A DNA stretch of 12,718 nucleotides from DASVLX01 sp035552275. GTDB lineage: Bacteria; Actinomycetota; Actinomycetes; Mycobacteriales; Pseudonocardiaceae. A program made the position numbers and the translations under genes. The notes below the pieces were generated by a model, which did not search any database, was not told the DNA's origin, and was given only the letters and a program-made list of their open reading frames with translations. The stretch spans positions 1 to 12,718 of the forward strand of contig DASZLR010000231.1 of the NCBI GenBank assembly GCA_035552275.1, in the 5' to 3' direction. Every line of letters starts with the position of its first letter. Position 1 is the stretch's first letter. This document shows positions 1 through 6,819 of the stretch, piece after piece.

Positions 1-1415
1 GCGGTGCACAGCCGGGTTTTCGGCTGTTCGGTGGCCGCGATCAGCCCGTCCAGCGAGACATAGCCCAGCGAGTCCGCGCCGATCGAGCGCCGGACCCCGT
101 CCGCGTCCAGACCGTTGGCGATCAACTCGGCGCGGGACGCGAAGTCAATGCCGTAGAAGCATGGCCAGCGCACCGGCGGGGACGCGATCCGGACGTGCAC
201 CTCGACCGCGCCGGACTCGCGCAGCATCCGCACCAGCGCGCGCTGGGTGTTGCCGCGGACGATCGAGTCGTCCACCACGACCAGCCGCTTGCCGCGGATC
301 ACCTCGCGCAGCGGGTTGAGCTTCAACCGGATGCCGAGTTGCCGAATGGTCTGCGACGGCTGGATGAAAGTGCGGCCGACGTAGGAGTTCTTGACCAGCC
401 CGGAACCGTAGGGAATGCCGGACGCCTGGGCGTAGCCGATGGCGGCCGGCGTGCCGGACTCGGGCACCGGGATCACCAGGTCCGCCTCGACCGGATGCTC
501 GACCGCGAGCTTGCGACCGATCTCGACCCGGCCGGCGTGCACCGAGCGGCCGGCGATCGCGGTGTCCGGGCGGGCCAGGTAGACGTACTCGAACACGCAG
601 CCCTTGGGTTCGGGCATGGCGAACCGGGACGAGCGCAGACCGTCCGCGTCGATCGCCAGCAGTTCGCCGGGCTCGACCTCGCGGACGAACGACGCGCCGA
701 CGATGTCCAGCGCGGCGGTCTCGCTGGCCACGATCCAGCCGCGGTCCAGCCGACCGAGCACCAGCGGGTGCACGCCCTGCGGATCGCGGGCGGCGTACAG
801 CGTGGACTCGTCGGAGAACACCAGGCAGAACGCGCCGCGCAGGGTGGGCAGCAGGTCCAGCGCGGCCTGCTCGATACCGGTGTCGGCAGAGGCGGCCGCG
901 AGCAGCCCGCAGACGAGGTCGGAGTCGGTGGTCGCGCCGCCCTGGCCGGTGTCCGCCCCGACCGTGCGGGCCCGCTCCAGCAGCTCCGCCGTGTTGACCA
1001 GGTTTCCGTTGTGTCCCAACGACAAACCACTGCCGGTCGAGGTGTGCCGGAAGGTTGGCTGGGCGTTTTCCCAGGTCACCGCGCCGGTGGTCGAGTAGCG
1101 GCAGTGCCCGACGGCGATGTGCCCGCGCAGCGAGGACAGCACCTGCTCGTCGAAAACCTGGCTGACCAGGCCGAGATCCTTGAAGACGACGACCGTGCGG
1201 CCGTCGGCGACCGAGATGCCGGCGGCCTCCTGCCCACGGTGTTGTAGCGCGTACAGACCGTAGAACGTGAGCTTGGCCACTTCTTCCCCGGGAGCCCACA
1301 CACCGAAGACGCCACACTCCTCGCGCGGACCTGAATCCGTGCCGGACTGGTCGGAGACCACCGGGAACTCCCTCGCGAACGCCGGATGGGGTGCCAACAC
1401 CAGTGTAAACGGCAT
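1..1415 (-). CDS. purF: Amidophosphoribosyltransferase (PurF), C-terminus cut by window edge
   Basis: PurF catalyses the first committed step of de novo purine synthesis, making phosphoribosylamine from PRPP and glutamine in the cytosol. The frame reads open from ATG at 1415 to the left edge, giving 471 codons. A 33-residue propeptide precedes the catalytic cysteine, Cys34 in REECGVFGVW. Glutamine amidotransferase signatures follow: LQHRGQEAAG, GHCRYSTTG and LGHNGNLVN. The PRPP loop VVVDDSIVRGNT lies in the second half. Three of the four cysteines expected for a Bacillus-type [4Fe-4S] enzyme are visible (GCVFEYVY, PCFYGIDFAS and the final RLCT); the edge falls just before the fourth. An in-frame stop at 1449-1451 limits the start. 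About 30-60 residues should be missing. It is transcribed divergently from the T7SS operon. Identity is near certain from family knowledge. Confidence 0.97.
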   Translation of the reverse strand, partial: MPFTLVLAPHPAFAREFPVVSDQSGTDSGPREECGVFGVWAPGEEVAKLTFYGLYALQHRGQEAAGISVADGRTVVVFKDLGLVSQVFDEQVLSSLRGHIAVGHCRYSTTGAVTWENAQPTFRHTSTGSGLSLGHNGNLVNTAELLERARTVGADTGQGGATTDSDLVCGLLAAASADTGIEQAALDLLPTLRGAFCLVFSDESTLYAARDPQGVHPLVLGRLDRGWIVASETAALDIVGASFVREVEPGELLAIDADGLRSSRFAMPEPKGCVFEYVYLARPDTAIAGRSVHAGRVEIGRKLAVEHPVEADLVIPVPESGTPAAIGYAQASGIPYGSGLVKNSYVGRTFIQPSQTIRQLGIRLKLNPLREVIRGKRLVVVDDSIVRGNTQRALVRMLRESGAVEVHVRIASPPVRWPCFYGIDFASRAELIANGLDADGVRRSIGADSLGYVSLDGLIAATEQPKTRLCT

Positions 1416-1451
1416 GCTTCGGATGGCGGCCTTATCGACGTACGCATTTCA

Positions 1452-1473
1452 CCCTCAGAGGGCGACACGTGTC
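1452..1473. promoter_or_regulatory. Twin palindromes in the purF/T7SS divergent region
   Basis: Two adjacent palindromes lie between the divergent starts of purF (1415) and the WXG100-like gene (1520). CCCTCAGAGGG at 1452-1462 is symmetric around one central base, and GACACGTGTC at 1464-1473 is a perfect 10-base palindrome with a CACGTG core. Their position suits an operator acting on one or both genes, but I cannot name the regulator. I see no convincing -35/-10 pair. Confidence 0.35.
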
Positions 1474-1506
1474 ACTACCATCGGACGCGGCAGACACACG
1501 CCGACT

Positions 1507-1513
1507 GGAGGAG
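1507..1513 (+). promoter_or_regulatory. Ribosome binding site that sets the GTG start at 1520
   Basis: GGAGGAG lies 6 bases before GTG 1520. This favours 1520 over the in-frame GTG at 1469, which has no comparable upstream site and would add 17 residues (beginning MSLPSDAADT) unlike a WXG100-type N-terminus. Confidence 0.8.
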
Positions 1514-1519
1514 AACACG

Positions 1520-1996
1520 GTGGGTAGCGGCTATCAGGTTGATCTGGGGGCGATGGCCGGGCTGGTCAACACGCTCAAGGACGCGGCGCAGAGCATCACC
1601 AACGCGAACACCGCGTTGAAGAATGCCTCGACCGAGCAGCTCGGCAACGACGATCTGAACAGCGCCGGCAGCGATTTCAAGGACCGCTGGGATTACGGCA
1701 CCGGCAAGATCTCCGACCTGACTGGCAAGATGACCGACGGGCTCAACGGCACCGTGCAGGCGTATCAGGCCCTGGAAACCCAGCTCGCGCAGTCGTTCCA
1801 GTCGCAGCAAAGCCAAGGCTCGGGCGGTTCTGGTGGTTCGGGCGGCGACTCGGGCGCCTCGCATGCTTCGGGCGGCGACACCGCCATGGCAGGTGCGGGC
1901 GCGCCCGCACCTGGTGGCCTCGGATCGCTGCCGCCACCGCCCAGCGGCGCGAGTAGCTCGCGGATTTCGCAGGCGCTCAACGGAGGTGCGTCCTGA
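1520..1996 (+). CDS. WXG100/EspC-like secreted small protein with Gly/Pro-rich tail
   Basis: A 158-residue protein predicted to be a type VII (ESX) secretion substrate or partner. Residues 1-95 look like a two-helix hairpin of the WXG100/EspC kind. The turn is at DRWDYG (55-60, with Trp57), and a YxxxE secretion-type motif, YQALE, follows at 82-86 after the second helix. From about residue 96 comes a low-complexity Gln/Ser/Gly/Pro tail. It ends in SSSRISQALNGG, a motif that recurs in the tail of the PPE-like protein at 10787-12151. The GTG start follows a strong ribosome binding site. The stop overlaps the next start by one base, so the two are probably co-translated and may be exported together. 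The exact subfamily is uncertain; there is no canonical W-x-G, only W-D-Y-G. Confidence 0.75.
   Translation: MGSGYQVDLGAMAGLVNTLKDAAQSITNANTALKNASTEQLGNDDLNSAGSDFKDRWDYGTGKISDLTGKMTDGLNGTVQAYQALETQLAQSFQSQQSQGSGGSGGSGGDSGASHASGGDTAMAGAGAPAPGGLGSLPPPPSGASSSRISQALNGGAS
1982..1988 (+). promoter_or_regulatory. Ribosome binding site for the T7SS effector gene
   Basis: GGAGGTG lies inside the last codons of the upstream gene, 7 bases before ATG 1996. It supports translational coupling through the TGATG stop-start overlap. Confidence 0.75.
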
Positions 1997-3390
1997 TGGC
2001 GAACTACCCCGTGCTCGGCTTCGATCCAGCGCCCGGCGAACCCAGCGCCGTCACCGCGTTGGGGACCACGTTCTCCACGGTCGCCCAGCATCTCGGCTCA
2101 GCCCGGGACACGCTCAACGACATCGGCAACAGCGACAGCGTCTGGCAGGGTGACGCGGCGAACAACTTCCGCGGCAAGGTCGGCCAGCTACCCGACTATC
2201 TGGGCAAGGCCAATGCCTCGCTGTCCGACGCGGCTCGTGCGCTCGACGGCTGGGCGTCCGACCTGACCACCATGCAGCAGCAGGCTGCCGGCTACGAGAG
2301 CCAGGCCGAGCAGGCGTTGCAGAAGCTGCAACAGGCGCAGAGCAATCCGAACCTGAAGCTGGCCGGGCAGCATTTCGACAACCAGCAGGCGTTGCAGCAG
2401 GCACAGGGCGAGTTGAACGCGGCCGAACAGTCGCTGAACTCCGCACAGCAGGAGCTGGACTCGATTCGCGCCGATGCCAAACGGTTGCAGTCCCAGCACG
2501 ATGACCTAGCCCACCAGATCGCCGACGCCCTCCGTCGCGCCAAGGACGAGGCCCCACCGGAGCCGGGCTGGCTGGACAGCCTCGGCGACGCGCTCGGCGG
2601 CCTGCTCAACGACGTCAAGTCGCTGGCCGGCAAAGTCTGGCAGTGGACCAAGGACCACGCCGCCGACATCGCCAAAGTCGGCGACATCCTCAGCAAGATC
2701 GGTGGCGTCCTCGCCATCGTCGCCGCCGCCACGTCCTGGATTCCGGTGGTCGGCGAGGTCACCGCCGCAGCAGCGCTGGGTGTCAACGCCGCCGCCCTGG
2801 CGGCTCACGGCCTGGCAAAACTGGCCGGCGACAAGGACGTCGGCTGGGGCACGCTAGCCACCGACGCACTTGGTCTCATCCCCGGCGGTAAAGGCGCCAC
2901 GGCGCTGAAAATGGTCACCGATGGTGCGGGCGATCTAGGGAAGAGTGCGCTGACCATCGCGAAGGATGCCATTCAGGATGGGGGCATGAAGACTGTAATC
3001 AGCGGCACAAAAGACGCCGTGTCTGACTTCAAAGGTGTCGTGAAGGACGCATTCGACAGCAAGGCTCTACAAAAGTTCGCGACGACACAGTACAACGAAC
3101 AAGCCCGCAATCTGTACAATGTGACCAGCACATTGGGCTTGAAACCGATGGCACAGAACACAGTCCAGGGCGCCTTCGCGATCGCGGGCTACGACGCGGC
3201 CAAGCAAATCGCGGTCGATCAGACCATCAGCGCCGGAGTCGACCAAGTTAAGGGGCACTTTGGCGACACCGCCGGCAGTGCGGCGGACCACGCCGGCGGT
3301 TTGGCATCCAGTAGTGGCGAAGATATTCTGCAAAAGGGGATCGGCAAGGGGGCGGCCGTCTTCCATAATATGATGATACCTAAGGGGTGA
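1996..3390 (+). CDS. T7SS-signal, polymorphic-toxin-like secreted effector
   Basis: A 464-residue protein arranged like an actinobacterial T7SS effector. Residues 1-100 resemble the putative T7SS signal/WXG-like domain (GFDPAPGEP at 8-16; VWQGDAANNFR with WxG at 50-52). Residues 100-185 are Gln/Ala/Glu-rich and look like a long coiled coil. Residues 186-230 form a linker with Trp residues. Residues 232-275 are strongly hydrophobic (GGVLAIVAAATSWIPVVGEV) and could insert in a membrane. TLATDALGLIPGGKG at 286-300 matches the boundary that often precedes variable toxin tips. Residues 301-464 match no domain I know and show no obvious nuclease, deaminase or ADP-ribosyltransferase motif. GC falls near that boundary, from 79/120 at 2581-2700 to 64/120 at 3061-3180. 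That suggests an exchanged C-terminal module. The toxin role is inference. Confidence 0.78.
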   Translation: MANYPVLGFDPAPGEPSAVTALGTTFSTVAQHLGSARDTLNDIGNSDSVWQGDAANNFRGKVGQLPDYLGKANASLSDAARALDGWASDLTTMQQQAAGYESQAEQALQKLQQAQSNPNLKLAGQHFDNQQALQQAQGELNAAEQSLNSAQQELDSIRADAKRLQSQHDDLAHQIADALRRAKDEAPPEPGWLDSLGDALGGLLNDVKSLAGKVWQWTKDHAADIAKVGDILSKIGGVLAIVAAATSWIPVVGEVTAAAALGVNAAALAAHGLAKLAGDKDVGWGTLATDALGLIPGGKGATALKMVTDGAGDLGKSALTIAKDAIQDGGMKTVISGTKDAVSDFKGVVKDAFDSKALQKFATTQYNEQARNLYNVTSTLGLKPMAQNTVQGAFAIAGYDAAKQIAVDQTISAGVDQVKGHFGDTAGSAADHAGGLASSSGEDILQKGIGKGAAVFHNMMIPKG

Positions 3391-3393
3391 GCA

Positions 3394-4005
3394 ATGACCT
3401 CATTCACCACAGCAGCCAATCCGCGCGACTACGCGCTAACGATACCGACCGGTTTCATTCGACTACCCGTTAGCGAGCTGACAGATAACTCAATCAAGAT
3501 CGTCGCGACGCATCTCGCGGCGACGTTTCATCAAGATTATGTCGATGACAACATGCGGGCACTTGCGTTCGCGTTGTCGACGGCTGTCAGTCAAACCGTG
3601 CCCGACGCTGTCTCATTTGTAGGCGTAGGGCTCTTCCGCTCACCTGAAGCGGACCGGCCGATCATGGTGGTGCTAACCTGCCTCTCTCAAGGCTCCGACC
3701 ACGGCGATATCGAAACGGGCATAGCCGGATTGTTGGAGGTGCACCGGCAGGAGAACCGCGGTTCGGTGGAAGAGATCCAGTTGCCTTGCGGCAGAGCAGT
3801 CGCCGTGGTGATCGAGGACCTGAACGAGCTCACCGTTGCCGGATCTGCCCCCATCCCGTTGATCCGGCGGTCCGTGACGGCATGGATTCCCGACCCCCAT
3901 GGCACCACTACGGCCGTAATCTCGCTGTCCAGCAATAACTGGCAGGACTGGGACCATGTCTGCCGTCTAGCATTGGACCTTTTCGGCACTCTGGAATGGT
4001 CATGA
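3394..4005 (+). CDS. Orphan soluble protein after the effector (immunity or adaptor candidate)
   Basis: A 203-residue protein with no signal peptide or membrane segment, starting 3 bases after the effector stop. AAGGGGTGAG just upstream serves as ribosome binding site. The N-terminus (YALTIPTGFIRLPVSEL at 13-29) and the C-terminus (AWIPDPHG at 163-170, then a Trp-rich end with TLEWS) resemble hypothetical proteins I have seen beside actinobacterial T7SS loci, but I cannot give a function. The position directly after a putative effector fits an immunity protein or a cytosolic chaperone/adaptor. Base composition is below that of the flanking genes. Its stop overlaps the next start by 4 bases (ATGA). 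The gene itself is secure; the role is inference. Confidence 0.75.
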   Translation: MTSFTTAANPRDYALTIPTGFIRLPVSELTDNSIKIVATHLAATFHQDYVDDNMRALAFALSTAVSQTVPDAVSFVGVGLFRSPEADRPIMVVLTCLSQGSDHGDIETGIAGLLEVHRQENRGSVEEIQLPCGRAVAVVIEDLNELTVAGSAPIPLIRRSVTAWIPDPHGTTTAVISLSSNNWQDWDHVCRLALDLFGTLEWS

Positions 4006-4652
4006 ACGTTTACCAACTTGGCATTGAGCAAGACCGTGAAGATGTTCGGCGTATGACGAGCGACACCTGGCGTGAGCCGGCCGCCGTTCTGCAGATCAAT
4101 GGCTTTCACCCGCGCTACAAAGTAGCAGGAAGGCGAGCGGACGGCGCATCGGACAACGAAATAAGTGTTCAACAACAGGACACTGGAAATATCTCGAAGC
4201 AGAATCTACGTACTGCTACAGGCATGTCTGAGAATAAGAACAGTGTCCCGATTCTTGGTACCATCGGCGCGATCCTAGTCTTCATCGCTGCCGTCGTGAT
4301 CAGAGTATTCTCTCCGCACAGCGGCCTGTGGGGCGCTGGACCGTCCGACCGATCCAGTTCAAACCAACAGCCATTGAGAGGCACCGTCGAAGGAGCGGCC
4401 GAATGCCTGGCACTCTCGTTCGCGGACACCGCGACGGCGCATCCCGGCAAGTTGTGGCTAGCCTGGTCGCCTTCCTGGCTGGCTTTGGTCCATGCCGGAG
4501 GGCAACCTCACATCCTCTGGCAGTCGCGAGGCGGTGATCGACCTACGTTTGATCGGCAAAAGCTGAGGCTTGTCTGGCGAGATCAGTCAGTTGCTCAGCT
4601 ACCTGTATCGCGCAGCGAGTGGAAACGGTTCGAGCAGCGGCAGGGTGGATGA
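4002..4652 (+). CDS. Orphan single-pass membrane protein
   Basis: A 216-residue protein with one clear membrane segment at about 82-104 (VPILGTIGAILVFIAAVVIRV). A Ser/Asn/Gln linker follows, then a Trp-rich domain (KLWLAWSPSWLALV at 150-163; ILWQSRGG; RLVWRDQSVAQLPVS) that looks like a small beta-rich fold. I recognise no family. The start at 4002 is chosen for its ATGA overlap with the upstream stop; ATG 3996 is two codons earlier. ATG 4224 (Met75) lies just before the membrane segment and would give a 142-residue protein. Residues 1-74 are polar, unremarkable and lowest in GC (54/120 at 4141-4260), so the shorter form is a real alternative. It is a member of the putative effector operon. 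Confidence 0.65.
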   Translation: MNVYQLGIEQDREDVRRMTSDTWREPAAVLQINGFHPRYKVAGRRADGASDNEISVQQQDTGNISKQNLRTATGMSENKNSVPILGTIGAILVFIAAVVIRVFSPHSGLWGAGPSDRSSSNQQPLRGTVEGAAECLALSFADTATAHPGKLWLAWSPSWLALVHAGGQPHILWQSRGGDRPTFDRQKLRLVWRDQSVAQLPVSRSEWKRFEQRQGG

Positions 4653-4655
4653 GTC

Positions 4656-5114
4656 ATGTCGTTCCAGGCAGGAGGACCGTCCGATCCGCCGAAGCGTACG
4701 TGGAGCGTGGACAAGCCAAAGCGGGTCGGCGATTTCCATTGGGGTCTCGTCTCTTCGGACATCATTCCCAACGACGGCGGAAATGATCCCATCACAGCGG
4801 TGCTGGTAGCCATCCCGCTGGCGATATGGCTGGTGGATCGACTGCTGTTGGTTCCCACGGTCGGATTTGTTCGGTTGGCGATCCACCATTCCCGCTCACC
4901 AGGCTGGTATGTGCGAGTGCAGTACACAGCGATGCTCCAGGACGGTTGGGAAGACATTGTGATCCGGTTCCAGACGACCAACAAGCGCCGGGCGAGAAGG
5001 CTGCGCCGTGCGCTGCGCCGGGAGTTTCAGCAGGGCGGCGACCTCAATTGGCCGGCCGCGCAGGCGGCGATCGCCGACAACCGCGCCGTCGGATCACGAT
5101 CACTGGTCGGATAG
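4656..5114 (+). CDS. Orphan small membrane protein ending the T7SS operon
   Basis: A 152-residue protein, fifth and last in the operon, starting 3 bases after the previous stop. A proline-rich N-terminal stretch (residues 7-23) is followed by one hydrophobic region at about 45-73, long enough for one membrane pass or a re-entrant helix. A soluble tail follows with Trp/Tyr-rich beta-like sequence (GWYVRVQYTAML) and a strongly basic segment at 109-123 (NKRRARRLRRALRRE). The basic stretch suggests a cytosolic face binding nucleic acid or acidic lipid, but this is a guess. No family is recognised. The 3' end overlaps the convergent sigma factor gene by 15 bases, leaving no room for an intergenic terminator. 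Confidence 0.68.
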   Translation: MSFQAGGPSDPPKRTWSVDKPKRVGDFHWGLVSSDIIPNDGGNDPITAVLVAIPLAIWLVDRLLLVPTVGFVRLAIHHSRSPGWYVRVQYTAMLQDGWEDIVIRFQTTNKRRARRLRRALRREFQQGGDLNWPAAQAAIADNRAVGSRSLVG

Positions 5115-6347
5115 TTCGGCGAGCCGACGGCGGAGGTGGTCGGCCTGCGGTTCGCTCAGGTCCAGGGCGAGCGCCCGCCCATAGGCATCCCGAGCGTCGT
5201 CAAACGAGCTCAGCCGATGGAGCAGTTCGGCGCGGGTGGCGTGCCACCACGGGTACCCGTCCAGATCGGGAATCTCGTCCACCAGCGCCAGCCCGGCCGC
5301 CGGGCCGTCCCGCTCGGCGACGGCCGCCGCCCGGTTGAGCCGAACGACCGGATTGTCCTGCACCACCAGCAGCACGTCGTACCAGGAGATCACCGCGTCC
5401 CAGTTGGTCTCGGCGTACGACGGCGCGAGCGCGTGACAGGCCGCGATCGCGGCCTGCACCACATACCGATTGGGCCGGTCCGGAGTGCGCCGCAGCGCCA
5501 CGCCGACCAGCTCGACGCCTTCCTTGATCATCGCGGCGTCCCACCGACTCCGGTCCTGGTCGGGCAACAGCACCAGCCGACCCTGATCATCCAGCCGCGC
5601 CGCCCGACGGGAATTCTGCAACAGCAACAACGCCAACAGACCCAGCACGGTCGGCTCGTCGGGCATCAGCTCGGCTAGCAGCCGGGCCAGCCGGATCGCC
5701 TCGGCGGTCAGCCCGGCGCGCACCAGGTCCGCGCCGGCCCCGGCCGCGTAACCCTCGTTGAAGATCAGGTACACCGTGGCCGCGACACCGGCCAATCGGC
5801 CGGGCAGTTCCTCAGCTGCCGGCACCCGGTACGGAATGCCGGCCTGCGCGATTTTCCGCTTCGCCCTGGTCAACCTCTTCGCCATGGTCGCCTCGGGCAC
5901 CAACAGCCCCCGCGCGACCTCCGCCGTGGACAGCCCGCCGAGGGTGCGCAGCGCCAACGCGACCTGAGCTTCCACCGCGAGCGCCGGATGGCAGCACGTG
6001 AACACCAGCCGCAACAGGTCGTCCCGAACAACCTCGGCCGGCTCCGGTCCGGGATCGGCGAACACCATTGAGTCCGCCTCCTTCCCGGACCGGCGCGCCT
6101 CCCGGCGGATCAGGTCGATCGCCCGCCGTTTCGCGGTGACCAGCAGCCAGGCGCGCGGATTGTCCGGCACGCCGTCGCGCGGCCAGGTCTCCAGGGCGCG
6201 CACGATCGCGTCCTGGGTCGCGTCTTCGGCTAGGTCGACGCTGCCGGTGACGCGGACCAGCGTGGCCAGCACCCGAGTTCCTTCCTCGCGCACCAGCCGC
6301 GCCGCCGCGTCACCGGCCGCGGGACCAGCCGGGTTACTCGCCGCCAA
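5100..6347 (-). CDS. ECF sigma factor, ECF42 type (DUF6596/TPR extension)
   Basis: A predicted extracytoplasmic-function sigma factor of about 415 residues, twice the usual ECF length. Region 2 is clear (DLAEDATQDAIVRALETWP, then PDNPRAWLLVTAKRRAIDL). Region 4 follows (LRTLGGLSTAEVARGLLVPE, AKRLTRAKRKI). The C-terminal extension has the DUF6596 signature (AEELPGRLAGVAATVYLIFN, NEGYAAG) and TPR-like helices to the end (VRLNRAAAVAERDG, PWWHATRAELLHRL). This layout, with a YCII/DGPF gene directly upstream, is the mark of ECF42. In that group the extension controls activity in place of an anti-sigma factor. The start is uncertain. TTG 6347 overlaps the YCII stop by 14 bases and gives a family-like N-terminus but lacks a good ribosome binding site; GTG 6293 is an alternative. 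The frame stays open to ATG 6422, but the added residues are an Arg/Ser-rich shadow of the YCII gene. Confidence 0.92.
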   Translation of the reverse strand: MAASNPAGPAAGDAAARLVREEGTRVLATLVRVTGSVDLAEDATQDAIVRALETWPRDGVPDNPRAWLLVTAKRRAIDLIRREARRSGKEADSMVFADPGPEPAEVVRDDLLRLVFTCCHPALAVEAQVALALRTLGGLSTAEVARGLLVPEATMAKRLTRAKRKIAQAGIPYRVPAAEELPGRLAGVAATVYLIFNEGYAAGAGADLVRAGLTAEAIRLARLLAELMPDEPTVLGLLALLLLQNSRRAARLDDQGRLVLLPDQDRSRWDAAMIKEGVELVGVALRRTPDRPNRYVVQAAIAACHALAPSYAETNWDAVISWYDVLLVVQDNPVVRLNRAAAVAERDGPAAGLALVDEIPDLDGYPWWHATRAELLHRLSSFDDARDAYGRALALDLSEPQADHLRRRLAELSDQ

Positions 6348-6687
6348 AGTCGATGACCGGGCGGACCTCGACCGCCCCGTCCCAGGCCGCCGGGATCTTC
6401 GCCGCCGTCGCGACCGCCTCATCGAGGTCGGCGCACTCCAACAGATAGAAGCCGGTCAACGCCTCCTTGGTCTCCGGGTACGGGCCGTCGGTGGTGGTGA
6501 TGTCGCCGCCCTTGCCGCCGGACACCCGAACGGTGGTGGCCGTCGAGGTCGGATAGAGCGCGTTCCCGCCCCGGATCACGGCGGCGGCCGCCTCGCTGAA
6601 CTCGCCGTACTCCTTCATCTCCTGGCCGTACTGCGGCTCGGTCCAGTCGACGTCCCGCGTGTAGGTGAGGGCAACGTAGGTAGGCAT
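6334..6687 (-). CDS. YCII-related (DGPF) protein, ECF42 partner
   Basis: A 117-residue protein of the YCII-related/DGPF family. The N-terminus MPTYVALTYTRDVDW and the motif TDGPYPETKEALTGFYLLEC are diagnostic, followed by DLDEAVATAAKIPAAWDGAVEVRPV. Family members are small alpha/beta proteins regularly encoded beside ECF42 sigma factors and thought to belong to their regulon; their biochemical role is unsettled. AGAGGAG at 6695-6701 sits 7 bases before the ATG. The stop overlaps the proposed sigma factor start, so the two should be translationally coupled. Confidence 0.92.
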   Translation of the reverse strand: MPTYVALTYTRDVDWTEPQYGQEMKEYGEFSEAAAAVIRGGNALYPTSTATTVRVSGGKGGDITTTDGPYPETKEALTGFYLLECADLDEAVATAAKIPAAWDGAVEVRPVIDFGGE

Positions 6688-6751
6688 GGTCGAACTCCTC
6701 TGCTCGGATGGCCGGCTGAGCTTGTCTCTGTTCGCCGGACTTCACTGTAAG

Positions 6752-6778
6752 GACGATCGGCGACAGCCGACATGGACA
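6752..6778 (-). promoter_or_regulatory. Candidate ECF-type promoter for the YCII/sigma operon
   Basis: On the minus strand, TGTCCA (6778-6773) and CGTC (6755-6752) are separated by 17 bases. From memory, ECF42 promoters carry a TGTCGA-like -35 and a CGTC-like -10, so this differs at one -35 position. It would give a leader of roughly 55-60 bases before the YCII ATG. Short motifs such as these arise easily by chance in high-GC DNA. Confidence 0.35.
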
Positions 6779-6819
6779 ACTTCACCCGCCGAGTCTCGCG
6801 ATGATGTTGGATTGAGCCT

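Noticed and set aside
195..1247. Long plus-strand open frame of 350 codons, and a long minus-strand one at 145-1317, across purF
   Set aside because: Both are other-frame shadows of purF. Their translations are Arg/Ala/Gly-rich with no family signature, while the purF frame carries every catalytic motif.
1469..1519. Extension of the WXG100-like protein to GTG 1469
   Set aside because: There is no ribosome binding site at 1469, the start would lie inside the GACACGTGTC palindrome, and GGAGGAG is placed ideally for GTG 1520.
6348..6422. N-terminal extension of the sigma factor to ATG 6422
   Set aside because: The extra 25 residues are an Arg/Ser shadow of the YCII gene, unlike ECF42 N-termini. 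TTG 6347 or GTG 6293 is more plausible.
6801..6815. Five-codon micro-ORF (ATGATG...TGA) just before the repeat protein start
   Set aside because: It encodes only MMLD and has no ribosome binding site or attenuator-like structure nearby. It most likely arises by chance.
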